Below are positions 39,107 to 48,603 of a stretch of DNA of 64,000 nt, one piece after another. The stretch is taken from positions 45,378 through 109,377 of the forward strand of contig CAKTGM010000004.1 of the NCBI GenBank assembly GCA_934561515.1, in the 5' to 3' direction. The translations under genes were made by a program, and so were the position numbers. This stretch comes from an uncultured Oscillospiraceae bacterium (GTDB taxonomy: Bacteria; Bacillota; Clostridia; Oscillospirales; Oscillospiraceae). Under the pieces are notes generated by a model. That model searched no databases and was not told the origin of the DNA. It saw nothing but the letters and a program-made list of their open reading frames with translations. The stretch's first letter is position 1, and each line of letters begins with the position of its first letter.

Positions 39107-42100
39107 TCAGAACAGCGTCAGCTGGCTCGTTTCCGGCAGCCCCGCGAACGCGCCGAGGGCGCGCAGCTGGTCGATGTGCGTCTGCGAAAGCTTGTTGCAG
39201 CACATGGAAAATTCTTCAACAGATGTAAAGCTCTTCCCCTTTCGCTTCTCGACTGTATCAAGCGCGGCGGTCTCGCCGAGTCCGCGCACGGACGTAAACG
39301 GCGGCAGAAGGCCGTTCTCCGTAACGATGAACTTTGTCGCGTCGCTCCGGTAAATGTCGATGGGCTCAAAGTGGAAGCCGCGCAGGCAGAACTCGTAGCA
39401 GACCTCGAGCGTGGTCATCAGGTCCTGCTCGACGGCGGTGGCGTCCTTGTTGTTTTCGATCTCACGGATGCGGCGGCGCAGCGCGTCGGCATCCTTGCAG
39501 CACTCGGCGGCATCGAACGCCTTGGCGCGGATGGAGAAGAAGGTCGCATAGAACGCGAGCGGCTCGTGCACCTTGAACCACGCGATGCGGAATGCCATCA
39601 TGACGTAAGCGACCGCGTGCGCCTTCGGGAAGAGGTAGCCGATCTTCGCAAGCGACTCGATGTACCACTCCGGCACATCGTGCTTTCGCATTTCCTCGAC
39701 CCACATCGGCCAGTCCCCTGCCTTGCCGGCTTTGACCTTGCCCTTTCGGACGGCCTCCATGGTCTTGAAGCTCATCTTCGGGTCAAGCCCCATCGAGATG
39801 AGGTAGAGCATGATATCGTCGCGGCAGCCGACCGTCTCCAGAACGCTTGCCGTGCCGCTGACGATCAGGTCCTTCGCGTTGCCGAGCCACACGTCCGTTC
39901 CGTGGGAGAAACCGGAGAGGCGCAGAAGGGTATTAAAGTCCTTCGGCTGGGTATCGACGAGCATCTGGCGCGTGAAGCGCGTGTTGAACTCCGGGATGGC
40001 GACGGCGCCCGTGGGGCCGAGCACCTCGTCGTTCTCATAGCCGAGGACCTTGGACGAGATGAAGATCGACATCGTGTCTGCATCGTCGAGCGGGATCTCG
40101 CGGGCGTTCACGCCTGTGATGTTTTCGAGCATTCGGATCATCGTCGGGTCATCGTGGCCGAGCATATCGAGCTTGAGGAGGTTATCCTCCATGCAGTGAT
40201 ATTCAAAGTGCGTGGTGATCGTTTCGCTCTCGGGGTCGTCCGCCGGGTGCTGGACGGGGCAGAAATCCTCGATGTCCATATCGTCCGGCACAACGACGAG
40301 GCCGCCGGGGTGCTGACCCGTCGTGCGGCGCACGCCGACGCAGCCCGCCGTCAGGCGGTCGATCTCGGCGTTGCCCGCGGCGATGCCGTTTTCCTCAACG
40401 TATTTTTTGACGAAGCCGTAGGCCGTTTTTTCCGCGAGCGTGCCGATCGTGCCCGCGCGGAAGACCTGGGTCTTGCCGAACATCTCGACCGCGTGCGCGT
40501 GCGCGCGCGCCTGATATTCGCCCGAGAAGTTCAGGTCGATATCCGGCACCTTGCCGCCGCCGTAGCCGAGGAAGGTCTCAAACGGGATGTCGAAGCCGTC
40601 CTTGACGTATTTTGTGCCGCAGACGGGGCACAGCTTGTCGGGCATATCCGCGCCGCAGCCGTACTCGCCGCCGTGGAACTCCACGTTGCGGCACTTGGGG
40701 CAGCGATAGTGCGGCGGCAGGGCGTTGACCTCGGTGATGCCCGCCATGTATGCAACGAGCGACGAGCCGACCGAGCCTCGCGAGCCGACAAGATAGCCGC
40801 ACTCAAGCGAGCGCTGCACGAGCTTCTGCGCCGACATATAAACGACGTCGTACTTGCCGAGGATGCCGCCCAGCTCGATGTTCAATCGGTCGACGATGAG
40901 CTGCGGCAGCTCATCGCCGTAGAGCGCATGCGCCTTGTCCCAGACCATGCGGTTGAGGTCTTCCTCGGAGTTTTCAAGGCGCGGCGGGAAGAGCTTGCCC
41001 TTGGGCAGAAGCTCGATGTCCTCCACCTGTTCGGCGATGGCGCGCGTGTTGGTCACGACGACCTCATAGGCTTTTTCCTTGCCGAGATAGTCGAATTCCC
41101 TGAGCATTTCGTCGGTCGTTCTAAAGTAGAGCGGCACAGGCTCGTTCGCGTCGGCAAATTTCTTCGACGCAAGCAGGATGTGGCGGTAGACCTCGTCCTC
41201 GGGGTCGAGGAAATGGACGTCGCCCGTCGCGCAGACGGGCTTGCCGAGCTCCTCGCCGAGCTTGACGACCGTGCGGTTGAAGTTCTTCAAATCCTCGTCA
41301 TCGCGCACCGTGCCGTCACGCACGAGAAAGCGGTTGTTGCACAGGGGCTGGATCTCAAGAAAATCATAGAACGAGGCGATGCGCTTGAGCTCGTTCCAGT
41401 CCTTGTGGTCGATGATGGCGCGGAACAGCTCGCCCGCCTCGCAGGCGGAGCCGACGATCAGGCCCTCGCGGTGCGCGATCAGCTCGCTTTTGGGGATGGT
41501 CGGCACGCGCTTGAAGTACTTGAGGTTCGATGCCGAGATGAGCTGATAGAGGTTTTTAAGGCCGACCTTGTTTTTGGCGATGAGGATGATGTGCTTCGGG
41601 TAGCGGCTGCGCTTCGCCCCCATCGGGCGCAGCTTTGTCATCTCGTTGTTGATCTGCTGAAGGCGCGTGACGCCGCGCGCTTCGAGCATGGCAAAGAACT
41701 TCACGAGCATCTGCGCCACGGGCACCGCGTCGTCCGAGGCGCGGTGGTGGTTGAATTGCGGGAGCTGCAAGTGGTCGGCCACGATATCGAGCTTGTGCTT
41801 GGAAAGCTCCGGCAGGAGGTTCTGCGCGAAAATGAGCGAGTCAAGATACGTCGGCTCAAAGGGGATGCCGCACTTTTTGCAGCCCGCGCGGATGAAGCTG
41901 ATGTCGAACTCCGCGTTGTGCGCGGCGAGCGGACGCTCGCCCGCAAAATTAAGGAATGCGTGCAGCGCATCCTCTAATTTCGGCGCGCCGCGCAGCATCT
42001 CGTCCGTGATGCCGGTGAGGCCGATGATCTCGGGCGAAAGCCTGCGCTCTGGGTCGACGAAGGTCTGGAAGGTATCGACGATCTCGCCGTCCTTTAAGAT

Positions 42101-43087
42101 GACGGCGCCGATCTCGGTGATGGCGTCGTGCGCGACCTTGAGGCCGGTCGTTTCAATGTCGAAGCAGCAGATCTCGCTCGAAAAGTTGCCGTCCTGCGGT
42201 CCGTGCACGGCGATGCGGTCGTCAATGTTGTTGAGAAAATAGCCCTCGCAGCCGTAAAGGAGTTTTATTTTACCCTCGCCGGTATGCCAGGCATCCGGGA
42301 AGCTCTGCGCCACACCATGGTCGGTGATGGCAATGGCGGGCATCCCCCATTTGATCGCGCGCTTGACGGCGGCAGCCGTGTCGGTCAGCGCGTCCATATT
42401 GGACATGCGCGTGTGCAGATGCAGCTCCACGCGCTTTTCCTCCGCCGTGTCCTTGCGCTCCTCGTGCTCGATCTGCATGATGTCCTGCGGGTTGAGCTGC
42501 ATATCCTTGCCGTCGAAGGAAAGCTCCATGCGGCCGCTGACGCGCAGCCACATCCCGTTGGCGATCTTGCCGTTCAGCTCCACCGCCTCGCGCTCGGGAA
42601 GACTCCGGCGGATGATGACCGAGCCCTCATAGTCCGTCATTTCGAGCAGCATCGTCCATACGCCCGCACGGCGCGTCTCGTGGCAGTCGAACTTGAAGAC
42701 CTTGCCCTCGACAACAACATGACCGGCCTTGGGCGTCAGCTCGCTGATGGGGAGCACCCTCCCCTTTGCGATCTCGCGTCCCATGATGACGCTGCCGCTG
42801 CCGCTCACCTTGCGCCCGGAATTTTTCATCATGTCGGGAAAGGCCTCCGCTGTCGATTTGGCGCGGATGTCCACGCGCTTTAAGTCATAGCTGCGCGCGA
42901 GCAGCTGCTCGACCGTCTCGCGCGTGGAGTCGGTCATCTCCGCGCGCACGGTCATCTCAAGCAGCATCGTGCGCTTTTCCGGCTCGAGCACCATGTTCGT
43001 GACCATCGCGGTGTTGAGCGGCACGCGCAGGTCGAAATCCGGCGAAAAGTCGGTGAATAATTCAAAAAAAGGAATCTTTTGTGCCAT
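39107..43087 (-). CDS. polC: DNA polymerase III PolC (Gram-positive type, with proofreading domain)
   Basis: A 1326-residue PolC, somewhat shorter than the about 1440 of Bacillus. The order is: N-terminal domain, OB fold (about 120-200), split PHP domain (VELHLHTRMSNMDALTD), an inserted DEDD exonuclease starting CFDIETTGL (about 310), then the polymerase core with GSRGSVGSSLVAYMAGIT and PDIDLNFSGEYQ, a CPKC...CPVCG zinc-binding pair before it, and TTGQHPGG. It is the main replicative polymerase. ATG at 43087 is preferred over a GTG two codons upstream because of spacing to AAGG. Last gene of the pyrH operon. Confidence 0.97.
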   Translation of the reverse strand: MAQKIPFFELFTDFSPDFDLRVPLNTAMVTNMVLEPEKRTMLLEMTVRAEMTDSTRETVEQLLARSYDLKRVDIRAKSTAEAFPDMMKNSGRKVSGSGSVIMGREIAKGRVLPISELTPKAGHVVVEGKVFKFDCHETRRAGVWTMLLEMTDYEGSVIIRRSLPEREAVELNGKIANGMWLRVSGRMELSFDGKDMQLNPQDIMQIEHEERKDTAEEKRVELHLHTRMSNMDALTDTAAAVKRAIKWGMPAIAITDHGVAQSFPDAWHTGEGKIKLLYGCEGYFLNNIDDRIAVHGPQDGNFSSEICCFDIETTGLKVAHDAITEIGAVILKDGEIVDTFQTFVDPERRLSPEIIGLTGITDEMLRGAPKLEDALHAFLNFAGERPLAAHNAEFDISFIRAGCKKCGIPFEPTYLDSLIFAQNLLPELSKHKLDIVADHLQLPQFNHHRASDDAVPVAQMLVKFFAMLEARGVTRLQQINNEMTKLRPMGAKRSRYPKHIILIAKNKVGLKNLYQLISASNLKYFKRVPTIPKSELIAHREGLIVGSACEAGELFRAIIDHKDWNELKRIASFYDFLEIQPLCNNRFLVRDGTVRDDEDLKNFNRTVVKLGEELGKPVCATGDVHFLDPEDEVYRHILLASKKFADANEPVPLYFRTTDEMLREFDYLGKEKAYEVVVTNTRAIAEQVEDIELLPKGKLFPPRLENSEEDLNRMVWDKAHALYGDELPQLIVDRLNIELGGILGKYDVVYMSAQKLVQRSLECGYLVGSRGSVGSSLVAYMAGITEVNALPPHYRCPKCRNVEFHGGEYGCGADMPDKLCPVCGTKYVKDGFDIPFETFLGYGGGKVPDIDLNFSGEYQARAHAHAVEMFGKTQVFRAGTIGTLAEKTAYGFVKKYVEENGIAAGNAEIDRLTAGCVGVRRTTGQHPGGLVVVPDDMDIEDFCPVQHPADDPESETITTHFEYHCMEDNLLKLDMLGHDDPTMIRMLENITGVNAREIPLDDADTMSIFISSKVLGYENDEVLGPTGAVAIPEFNTRFTRQMLVDTQPKDFNTLLRLSGFSHGTDVWLGNAKDLIVSGTASVLETVGCRDDIMLYLISMGLDPKMSFKTMEAVRKGKVKAGKAGDWPMWVEEMRKHDVPEWYIESLAKIGYLFPKAHAVAYVMMAFRIAWFKVHEPLAFYATFFSIRAKAFDAAECCKDADALRRRIREIENNKDATAVEQDLMTTLEVCYEFCLRGFHFEPIDIYRSDATKFIVTENGLLPPFTSVRGLGETAALDTVEKRKGKSFTSVEEFSMCCNKLSQTHIDQLRALGAFAGLPETSQLTLF

Positions 43088-43123
43088 AGCCACAACCTTA
43101 TCTCAAACTGTTCTCATTTGCGC

Positions 43124-44161
43124 TCAGAGCTTCTCGATTTCCGCCATCAGCGCATCTACAAGCCGCTCCTGCGGCACTTTGTAAAGGATTTCTCCTTTGC
43201 GGAAGATCAGGCCCTCGCCCTTGCCGCCGGCCACGCCGATATCGGCAGCCGAGGCCTCGCCCGGCCCGTTGACAACGCAGCCCATCACGGCAACCGTGAT
43301 ATTTTTCTTGCAGTCCGCCAGCCGGCGCTCCAGCTCTTCGGCAATGGGGATCATGTTGTACGCCGTGCGGCCGCAGGTCGGGCAGGAAACGAGGTTCACG
43401 CCGCTGCGGCGGATGCCGCAGGCCTGTAAAATGCGCTTGGCGGCATAGACCTCCTCCACGGGGTCCGCCGTGAGGGAAACGCGCATCGTGTCGCCGATGC
43501 CCTCGCAGAGCAGACCGCCGATGCCGATGGCAGACTTCAAAAGTCCCATCGAGGGCGTGCCCGCCTCGGTCACGCCGAGGTGGAGCGGATAGTCGACCCT
43601 CTCGTGCAGCAGGCGGTAGGCCGCCATGTTGAGCGGCACATCGGAGCTTTTGACCGAGATACAAATATCGGTAAAGTCGAATTTTTCGAGCAGGCGCACA
43701 TGGCCGAGTGCGCTCTCCACGAGCGCCTCGGGCGTGACGCGGCCGTATTTTCCAAGCAGTTCCTTTTCAAGCGAGCCGCCGTTCACGCCGATGCGGATGG
43801 GCACCTTGTGCGCCCGGCAGGCGTCCACGACCGCCTTCACGCGGTCCTCACCCCCGATGTTGCCGGGGTTGATGCGAATTTTGTCCGCGCCGCGCGCCGC
43901 CGATTCCACGGCAAGGCGATAGTCGAAGTGGATGTCCGCGACGAGCGGAATCTTGATATTTTCCCTGATCTCGCTCAGCGCGTGCGCGGCCTCCATGGTG
44001 GGCACCGTGACGCGCACGATCTCGCAGCCCGCCGCCTCGAGCGCATGGATCTGCGCGATGGTGGCCTTTGCGTCCTCAGTGCGCGTGTTGCACATCGACT
44101 GGATGGTGACCGGTGCGCCGCCGCCGATGGCGACGCCGCCCGCGATAATTTGCTTACTCAT
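43124..44161 (-). CDS. ispG: 4-hydroxy-3-methylbut-2-en-1-yl diphosphate synthase (IspG)
   Basis: A 345-residue IspG of the two-domain bacterial form. The N-terminal TIM barrel begins with GGGAPVTIQSMCNTRTED. The C-terminal part has the [4Fe-4S] ligands: VSCPTCGRTAYN (two Cys, about 260-263) and the later Cys in MGCVVNGPGEA. It converts MEcPP to HMBPP in the non-mevalonate isoprenoid pathway. It is encoded with dxr and uppS in the same operon, so isoprenoid supply and its use for the undecaprenyl carrier are linked. AGGAGG precedes the ATG. Confidence 0.97.
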   Translation of the reverse strand: MSKQIIAGGVAIGGGAPVTIQSMCNTRTEDAKATIAQIHALEAAGCEIVRVTVPTMEAAHALSEIRENIKIPLVADIHFDYRLAVESAARGADKIRINPGNIGGEDRVKAVVDACRAHKVPIRIGVNGGSLEKELLGKYGRVTPEALVESALGHVRLLEKFDFTDICISVKSSDVPLNMAAYRLLHERVDYPLHLGVTEAGTPSMGLLKSAIGIGGLLCEGIGDTMRVSLTADPVEEVYAAKRILQACGIRRSGVNLVSCPTCGRTAYNMIPIAEELERRLADCKKNITVAVMGCVVNGPGEASAADIGVAGGKGEGLIFRKGEILYKVPQERLVDALMAEIEKL

Positions 44162-44173
44162 AATCTTTCCTCC

Positions 44174-45238
44174 TTACAGGAGCTTGATGATATCATGGAA
44201 CGTGACGAAGAGCATCAGCGCCATCAAAAGCGCAAAGCCGATGGCATTGATGACGTTCAGGTACTTGGACGGGATATCCTTCTTGAACAGCAGCACGGCG
44301 ATCCCGTTGACGAGCAGAAACAGCACGTGTCCGCCGTCGAGCGCGGGCAGCGGCAGCAGGTTCATCACGGCGAGGTTCACCGCGATCATCGCGGCGAAAT
44401 AGAGGATGTTTTCCATCGCTGCGCCGAAGCCCTCGGCCGCCTCCGTCTCCTTGCCGACCTCCGTGATGGTCGACACGATACCGACCGGGCCGCTCAGATC
44501 GTCCACGCCCGCAGTGCCGGAGAGGAGCATTTGCAGGCTCAGGCGCACGAGGCGGACATAGTCGATCGTCTGATACCAGCTGTACTGGAGCTTATTGAGC
44601 GCTGTTGCCTCGACGATGCCGCCGTAGGTGAAGCCGTAGGCCTCGTACTCCTTGCCGTTTTCGTCGGTGTAGAGCTGTTTTGTGAGCGTGCGCTCGAGCT
44701 TCTTCCCGTCGCGCAGCACGGTCATTTCGAGCGTGCCGCTGTCGCCGCGCAGGCTCATGATGAGCGACACGTCGCTCTTGAGGTACACGCGTTCGCCGTT
44801 GATGGCGTAAATCACGTCGCCGGGCATCAGCCCCTCCTCCCCCTGCTGCGGAAAGCCGGGGTTCAGCTCGACGATCTCCGAGGTGTAGAAGGCGTGCGCG
44901 CCGGCATAGAGGCAGACGAGGATGAGAAAGCCCGTCAGAAAATTCATGAACGCGCCCGCGACGAAGATGATGAACTTCTTCCACCAGACCTGCCGGTTCA
45001 GCGCGCGCTCGTCGTCAGAATCCTCTTCCTCGCCCTCCATGGCGCAGAAGCCGCCGATGGGCAGAAGGCGCAGGGAATACTCGGTGTCCCCCTTCGTCTT
45101 ATGGAAGAGCTGGGGGCCCATGCCGATGGAAAATTCGTTGACGCGCACGCCGCAGGCCTTGGCCGCCAGAAAGTGGCCCAGCTCATGCACGGCGATGAGC
45201 ACGCCGAAAATAAGGATCGCAATGAGAATATAAACCAT
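44174..45238 (-). CDS. rseP: Site-2 protease RseP (M50 zinc metalloprotease)
   Basis: A 354-residue intramembrane protease. The zinc motif HELGH is in VLIAVHELGHFLAAKAC (about 14-30), with the second metal motif NLLPLPALDGGHV (about 306-318). One PDZ domain lies between (about 125-205, GFPQQGEEGLMPGDVIYAING). Four membrane helices are expected. It cleaves membrane-bound anti-sigma factors or signal peptide remnants. Its place between dxr and ispG follows the common Firmicutes order. Confidence 0.96.
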   Translation of the reverse strand: MVYILIAILIFGVLIAVHELGHFLAAKACGVRVNEFSIGMGPQLFHKTKGDTEYSLRLLPIGGFCAMEGEEEDSDDERALNRQVWWKKFIIFVAGAFMNFLTGFLILVCLYAGAHAFYTSEIVELNPGFPQQGEEGLMPGDVIYAINGERVYLKSDVSLIMSLRGDSGTLEMTVLRDGKKLERTLTKQLYTDENGKEYEAYGFTYGGIVEATALNKLQYSWYQTIDYVRLVRLSLQMLLSGTAGVDDLSGPVGIVSTITEVGKETEAAEGFGAAMENILYFAAMIAVNLAVMNLLPLPALDGGHVLFLLVNGIAVLLFKKDIPSKYLNVINAIGFALLMALMLFVTFHDIIKLL

Positions 45239-45257
45239 GGGGTTCTCCTAAAATCGG

Positions 45258-46406
45258 TCAGTTGAGCGTTTCGCGCACGACCTCGCGCGCGAGCCGGTCT
45301 GCTTCCAGAATATCCGAAAGCTGCGGCTGATATACCGTCTGCGCGCGCTCGAGCGCCGCTTCGATGAGGTCGGGGATCTTGCAGATGCCGATCTCATCGC
45401 GCAGGAAGGCCGCGACGGCCTCTTCGTTCGCGCCGTTCATCGCCGCGCAGTAGATGTTGCCGGCGGCAGCGCATTGGCGCGCGATCTTCAGGCAGCGGAA
45501 GACCTCCTCGTCGGGCTCGGCAAAGGTCAGCGGCGGGCATTTGAGAAGGTCGAGCGGCTCGGCGGGCGAAGCGGCCCGCATCGGATAGGTCATCGCGTAG
45601 CGGATGGGCAGCTTCATATCCGGCGTGCCGAGCTGGGCGAGCATCGCCCCATCGTGGAACTCCACGAGCGAATGCACGATGCTCTGGCGGTGGATGACAG
45701 CGTCCACCTGCGAAAGCGGCAGGCGGTAAAGGCGCATGGCCTCGATGATCTCAAGGCCCTTGTTCATAAGCGTTGCGGAGTCGATGGTGATTTTCGCGCC
45801 CATCGTCCAGTTCGGGTGTTTGAGCGCATCGGCCTTCGTCTTCGCTGCAAGCTCCTGCGCGCTCATGCCGTAGAAGGGGCCTCCCGAGCAGGTCAGGATC
45901 AGGCGCTTGATCTCGCCGCGGTCGCGGCAGCCCTGCAAGCACTGGAAGATCGCGCTGTGCTCGCTGTCGACCGGCACGATCTCCGCGCCGTACTTCTCCG
46001 CCGCGTCCACCACAAGCTCGCCCGCGCAGACGAGCGTTTCCTTGTTGGCAAGCGCGATGCGCTTTTTCTTCTCGATGGCGGCAAGCGTCGGCTTGAGGCC
46101 GATCATGCCCATCACGGCGGTCACGACGGTGTCTGCGTCCTCCGCCGTGGCGGCGGCCAGAAGTCCCTCCATGCCGGAGAGGACCTGAATCTTTGTATCG
46201 GCAAGGCGCGCGCGAAGCTCGCGCGCCGCGTCCTCGTCATAAAGCACGGCAAGGCGCGGGGAGAATTCCCGCGCCTGCTGCTCGATGAGATCAACGCTCC
46301 TGTTCGCCGTCAGCGCGGCGACGGAAAGCCCCAGCTCGCGTGCGACCTCCAGCGTCTGGCGGCCGATGGAGCCGGTGGAGCCGAGTAAAGCAATACTCCT
46401 TGTCAT
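45258..46406 (-). CDS. dxr: 1-deoxy-D-xylulose 5-phosphate reductoisomerase
   Basis: A 382-residue Dxr beginning MTRSIALLGSTGSIGRQTLE, with the NADPH-binding GSTGSIG at 8-14. The metal and substrate region has VDSEHSAIFQCL, TCSGGPF and HPNWTMGAKITIDSATLMNKG. It makes MEP from DXP, the committed step of the MEP isoprenoid pathway. The ATG at 46406 overlaps the cdsA TGA (ATGA) with GGAGG 6 bp upstream; a longer frame is not supported. Confidence 0.97.
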   Translation of the reverse strand: MTRSIALLGSTGSIGRQTLEVARELGLSVAALTANRSVDLIEQQAREFSPRLAVLYDEDAARELRARLADTKIQVLSGMEGLLAAATAEDADTVVTAVMGMIGLKPTLAAIEKKKRIALANKETLVCAGELVVDAAEKYGAEIVPVDSEHSAIFQCLQGCRDRGEIKRLILTCSGGPFYGMSAQELAAKTKADALKHPNWTMGAKITIDSATLMNKGLEIIEAMRLYRLPLSQVDAVIHRQSIVHSLVEFHDGAMLAQLGTPDMKLPIRYAMTYPMRAASPAEPLDLLKCPPLTFAEPDEEVFRCLKIARQCAAAGNIYCAAMNGANEEAVAAFLRDEIGICKIPDLIEAALERAQTVYQPQLSDILEADRLAREVVRETLN

Positions 46407-47236
46407 ATCAAGCCTCCGCTGACCGCAAACCACACGACGGGCGCGATGAACATACTCGAATCAAAGCGGTCAAGCATACCGCCGTGCGTCAGGAAGAGGT
46501 GGCTGTAGTCCTTGATCCCCGCCTCGCGCTTGATGAGCGACATCGAAAGGTCGCCGAGCTGGCCGAAGATATTCGCCACCACGCCCACGAGGATGAGCAT
46601 GAGGTAATTGGGCGCGTAGCCGAGCAGCTTCTGTCCGACAAGGCCGAGCAGCACCAGCGCAAGCGCGCTGCCGATGGGCCCGCCGATCGCGCCCGCCCAG
46701 GTCTTGTGCGGGCTGACGTGCGGCGCCATCTTGCGCTTGCCGAACCACATACCGAAATACATCGACAGCGCATCGCCCACGAAGGCGACGCAGAACGGCG
46801 CGAGCACATAGAGCTTGCCGAAGTCCGCGCAGCCCCGCAGCAGCGCAATGGCGCTGTAGAGCGTGGGAAATACGATGCCGCCGACGACCGCAACGCAGAG
46901 CGTAGAAAACGCAAGCGGTTCTTCCCTGCCGAAGCGATGCACGGCGATCAAAAACAGCAGCATGACGAACGCCCAGCGCAGCACTGTCACGGTTTCGAGC
47001 GTACCGAAAAACGTCCATTCACGGTAATAGAGCAGCACCTCATGCGCTGCGGCGCTCGCGATCGTGAGAACATATACGCTCATCGGCACATCTTTGCCCG
47101 CCACGTGCAGCAACTCATAGGCCGCGATGCCCGCAATGCCGCAGACGACGAGCATCGTCGCCCACGCGGGGCAGGCAAGCAGCACCGCGAGCAGCGCCGG
47201 CAATCCGACGATCACCACCAACCATCTTTGTTTCAT
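46403..47236 (-). CDS. cdsA: Phosphatidate cytidylyltransferase
   Basis: A 277-residue membrane protein with about eight helices. The CDP-alcohol signature region is at the C-terminus: SLIKREAGIKDYSHLFLTHG followed by GMLDRFDSSMF; the usual Pro before HGG is Thr here. KTWAGAIGGPIGSA lies upstream. It makes CDP-diacylglycerol from phosphatidate and CTP, the branch point for phospholipids. Overlaps uppS by 4 bp and dxr by 4 bp, so tight translational coupling is likely. Confidence 0.95.
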   Translation of the reverse strand: MKQRWLVVIVGLPALLAVLLACPAWATMLVVCGIAGIAAYELLHVAGKDVPMSVYVLTIASAAAHEVLLYYREWTFFGTLETVTVLRWAFVMLLFLIAVHRFGREEPLAFSTLCVAVVGGIVFPTLYSAIALLRGCADFGKLYVLAPFCVAFVGDALSMYFGMWFGKRKMAPHVSPHKTWAGAIGGPIGSALALVLLGLVGQKLLGYAPNYLMLILVGVVANIFGQLGDLSMSLIKREAGIKDYSHLFLTHGGMLDRFDSSMFIAPVVWFAVSGGLI

Positions 47237-47994
47237 TTCTGTTTCTCCTGTTTCAGTCCGCCGAAGCGCCGCTCGCGCTGCTGATACGCGATGAGCGCCT
47301 TGTCGAACTCTTTTTCGTCAAAATCGGGCCAGAGCGTGTCGCAGAAGTAGAACTCGCTGTACGCGCACTGCCACAAAAGGTAATTGCTGATGCGCTTCTC
47401 CCCGCCGGGACGGATGAGAAGGTCGGGGTCAGGCAGGCCGTCTGAATAAAGGTAGTGCGAAAAGCCCTCCTCCGTCAGGCCGTCAATGTCCCGCTTCCCT
47501 GCCGCGCAGTCGCGCGCAAAGGCGCGGGCGGCGTGCAGGATCTCGTCGCGCCCGCCGTAGTTGAGGCAGACGTTGGCCTGAAAGCCCGTAATGCGCGAGG
47601 AGATCTCGTTCGTCTCGTCGATGAGTTTTCTCAGCTCCGGCGACAGCACGCTGAGGTCGCCCAAAAAGCGCAGGCGGTTGCCATCCTTCTCCATCGTATC
47701 GATGCACTCGTGCAGGTACTGCTCCAAAAGACGCATAATGCCGTCGATCTCGTCCTTCGGGCGCTTCCAGTTTTCGGTCGAAAAGGCGTAGACCGTCAGG
47801 TAGTCGATGCCGAGATTCTTGCAGTAGGTGCCAAGACGGCGGAAGGTCTCCGCGCCGGCCTTGTGGCCCGCCGAGCGAGGCAGGGCGCGCTTTTGCGCCC
47901 AGCGGCCGTTGCCGTCCATAATGACGGCAACATGACAAGGCAGGTTGTTCAAGTCAACCTGCCTCGCCTTGCTTTCTTTGGAAAAGAGGCCCAT
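47233..47994 (-). CDS. uppS: Undecaprenyl diphosphate synthase (isoprenyl transferase)
   Basis: A 253-residue UppS. The family motifs are clear: VAVIMDGNGRWAQKR with catalytic Asp (about 23-37), HKAGAETFRR, TVYAFSTENWKRP, and C-terminal DPDLLIRPGGEKRISNYLLWQ. It condenses isopentenyl diphosphate units into the C55 carrier for cell-wall precursors. The ATG at 47994 shares one base with the frr stop (TAATG). Upstream residues in frame overlap frr and are not part of the protein. Confidence 0.97.
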   Translation of the reverse strand: MGLFSKESKARQVDLNNLPCHVAVIMDGNGRWAQKRALPRSAGHKAGAETFRRLGTYCKNLGIDYLTVYAFSTENWKRPKDEIDGIMRLLEQYLHECIDTMEKDGNRLRFLGDLSVLSPELRKLIDETNEISSRITGFQANVCLNYGGRDEILHAARAFARDCAAGKRDIDGLTEEGFSHYLYSDGLPDPDLLIRPGGEKRISNYLLWQCAYSEFYFCDTLWPDFDEKEFDKALIAYQQRERRFGGLKQEKQK

Positions 47995-48551
47995 TAGACC
48001 GCCATAAGCTCCTTCTCTTTCTTTTCGAGAAGGGCGTCGACCTCTTTGCACATATCGTCGGTCAGCTTCTGCAGGTCCTTTTCGGCGACCTTCAGATCAT
48101 CCTCGGTGATCTCGCTGGCCTTCTGCTTTTTCTTGAATGCCTCCATCGCGTCGCGGCGGATGTTGCGGATGGCGACCTTGCCCGTCTCGGAGTACTTATG
48201 GATCTGCTTGACGAGCTCCTTACGGCGCTCCTCCGTGAGCTGCGGGAAGCTCAGGCGGATGGACTTGCCGTCGTTCTGCGGGTTGATGCCGAGGTCAGAC
48301 TCCTGAATGGCGCGCTCGATGGGCTTGAGGGCCGTGCCGTCCCAGGGGGTGATGACGAGCTGACGCGGGTCGGGAGAGGCGATGGCCGCGATCTGCTGGA
48401 TGGGCGTGGGAGAGCCGTAGTAGTCGACGCTGATGCGGTCGAGCACGGCGGCGTTGGCGCGGCCTGCGCGCACGGAAGCGAAGTCCGCGCTCACAGCGTC
48501 GATGCTCTTTCTCATTTTGTCGGAATAGACTTTGTAATCTTCTTTATTCAT
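47994..48551 (-). CDS. frr: Ribosome recycling factor
   Basis: A 185-residue RRF of standard length with an N-terminal helix (MNKEDYKVYSDKMRKSIDAV), the RAGRANAAVLDRISVDYYGSPTPI block (about 28-51), the beta-rich domain with ITPWD, and the C-terminal RKELVKQIHKYSETGKVAIRNIRRD. It splits post-termination ribosomes with EF-G. AGGAGG precedes the ATG. It follows pyrH by 52 bp, the near-universal pyrH-frr pair. Confidence 0.98.
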   Translation of the reverse strand: MNKEDYKVYSDKMRKSIDAVSADFASVRAGRANAAVLDRISVDYYGSPTPIQQIAAIASPDPRQLVITPWDGTALKPIERAIQESDLGINPQNDGKSIRLSFPQLTEERRKELVKQIHKYSETGKVAIRNIRRDAMEAFKKKQKASEITEDDLKVAEKDLQKLTDDMCKEVDALLEKKEKELMAV

Positions 48552-48603
48552 GGGGAAACCTCCTCAAAAATTTTGATGTACTGCCGCGGATGCGGTTTTG
48601 TGC

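Noticed and set aside
39176..41977. A 933-codon open frame opposite polC
   Set aside because: Same antisense artefact; polC on the minus strand has all expected motifs over this whole stretch.
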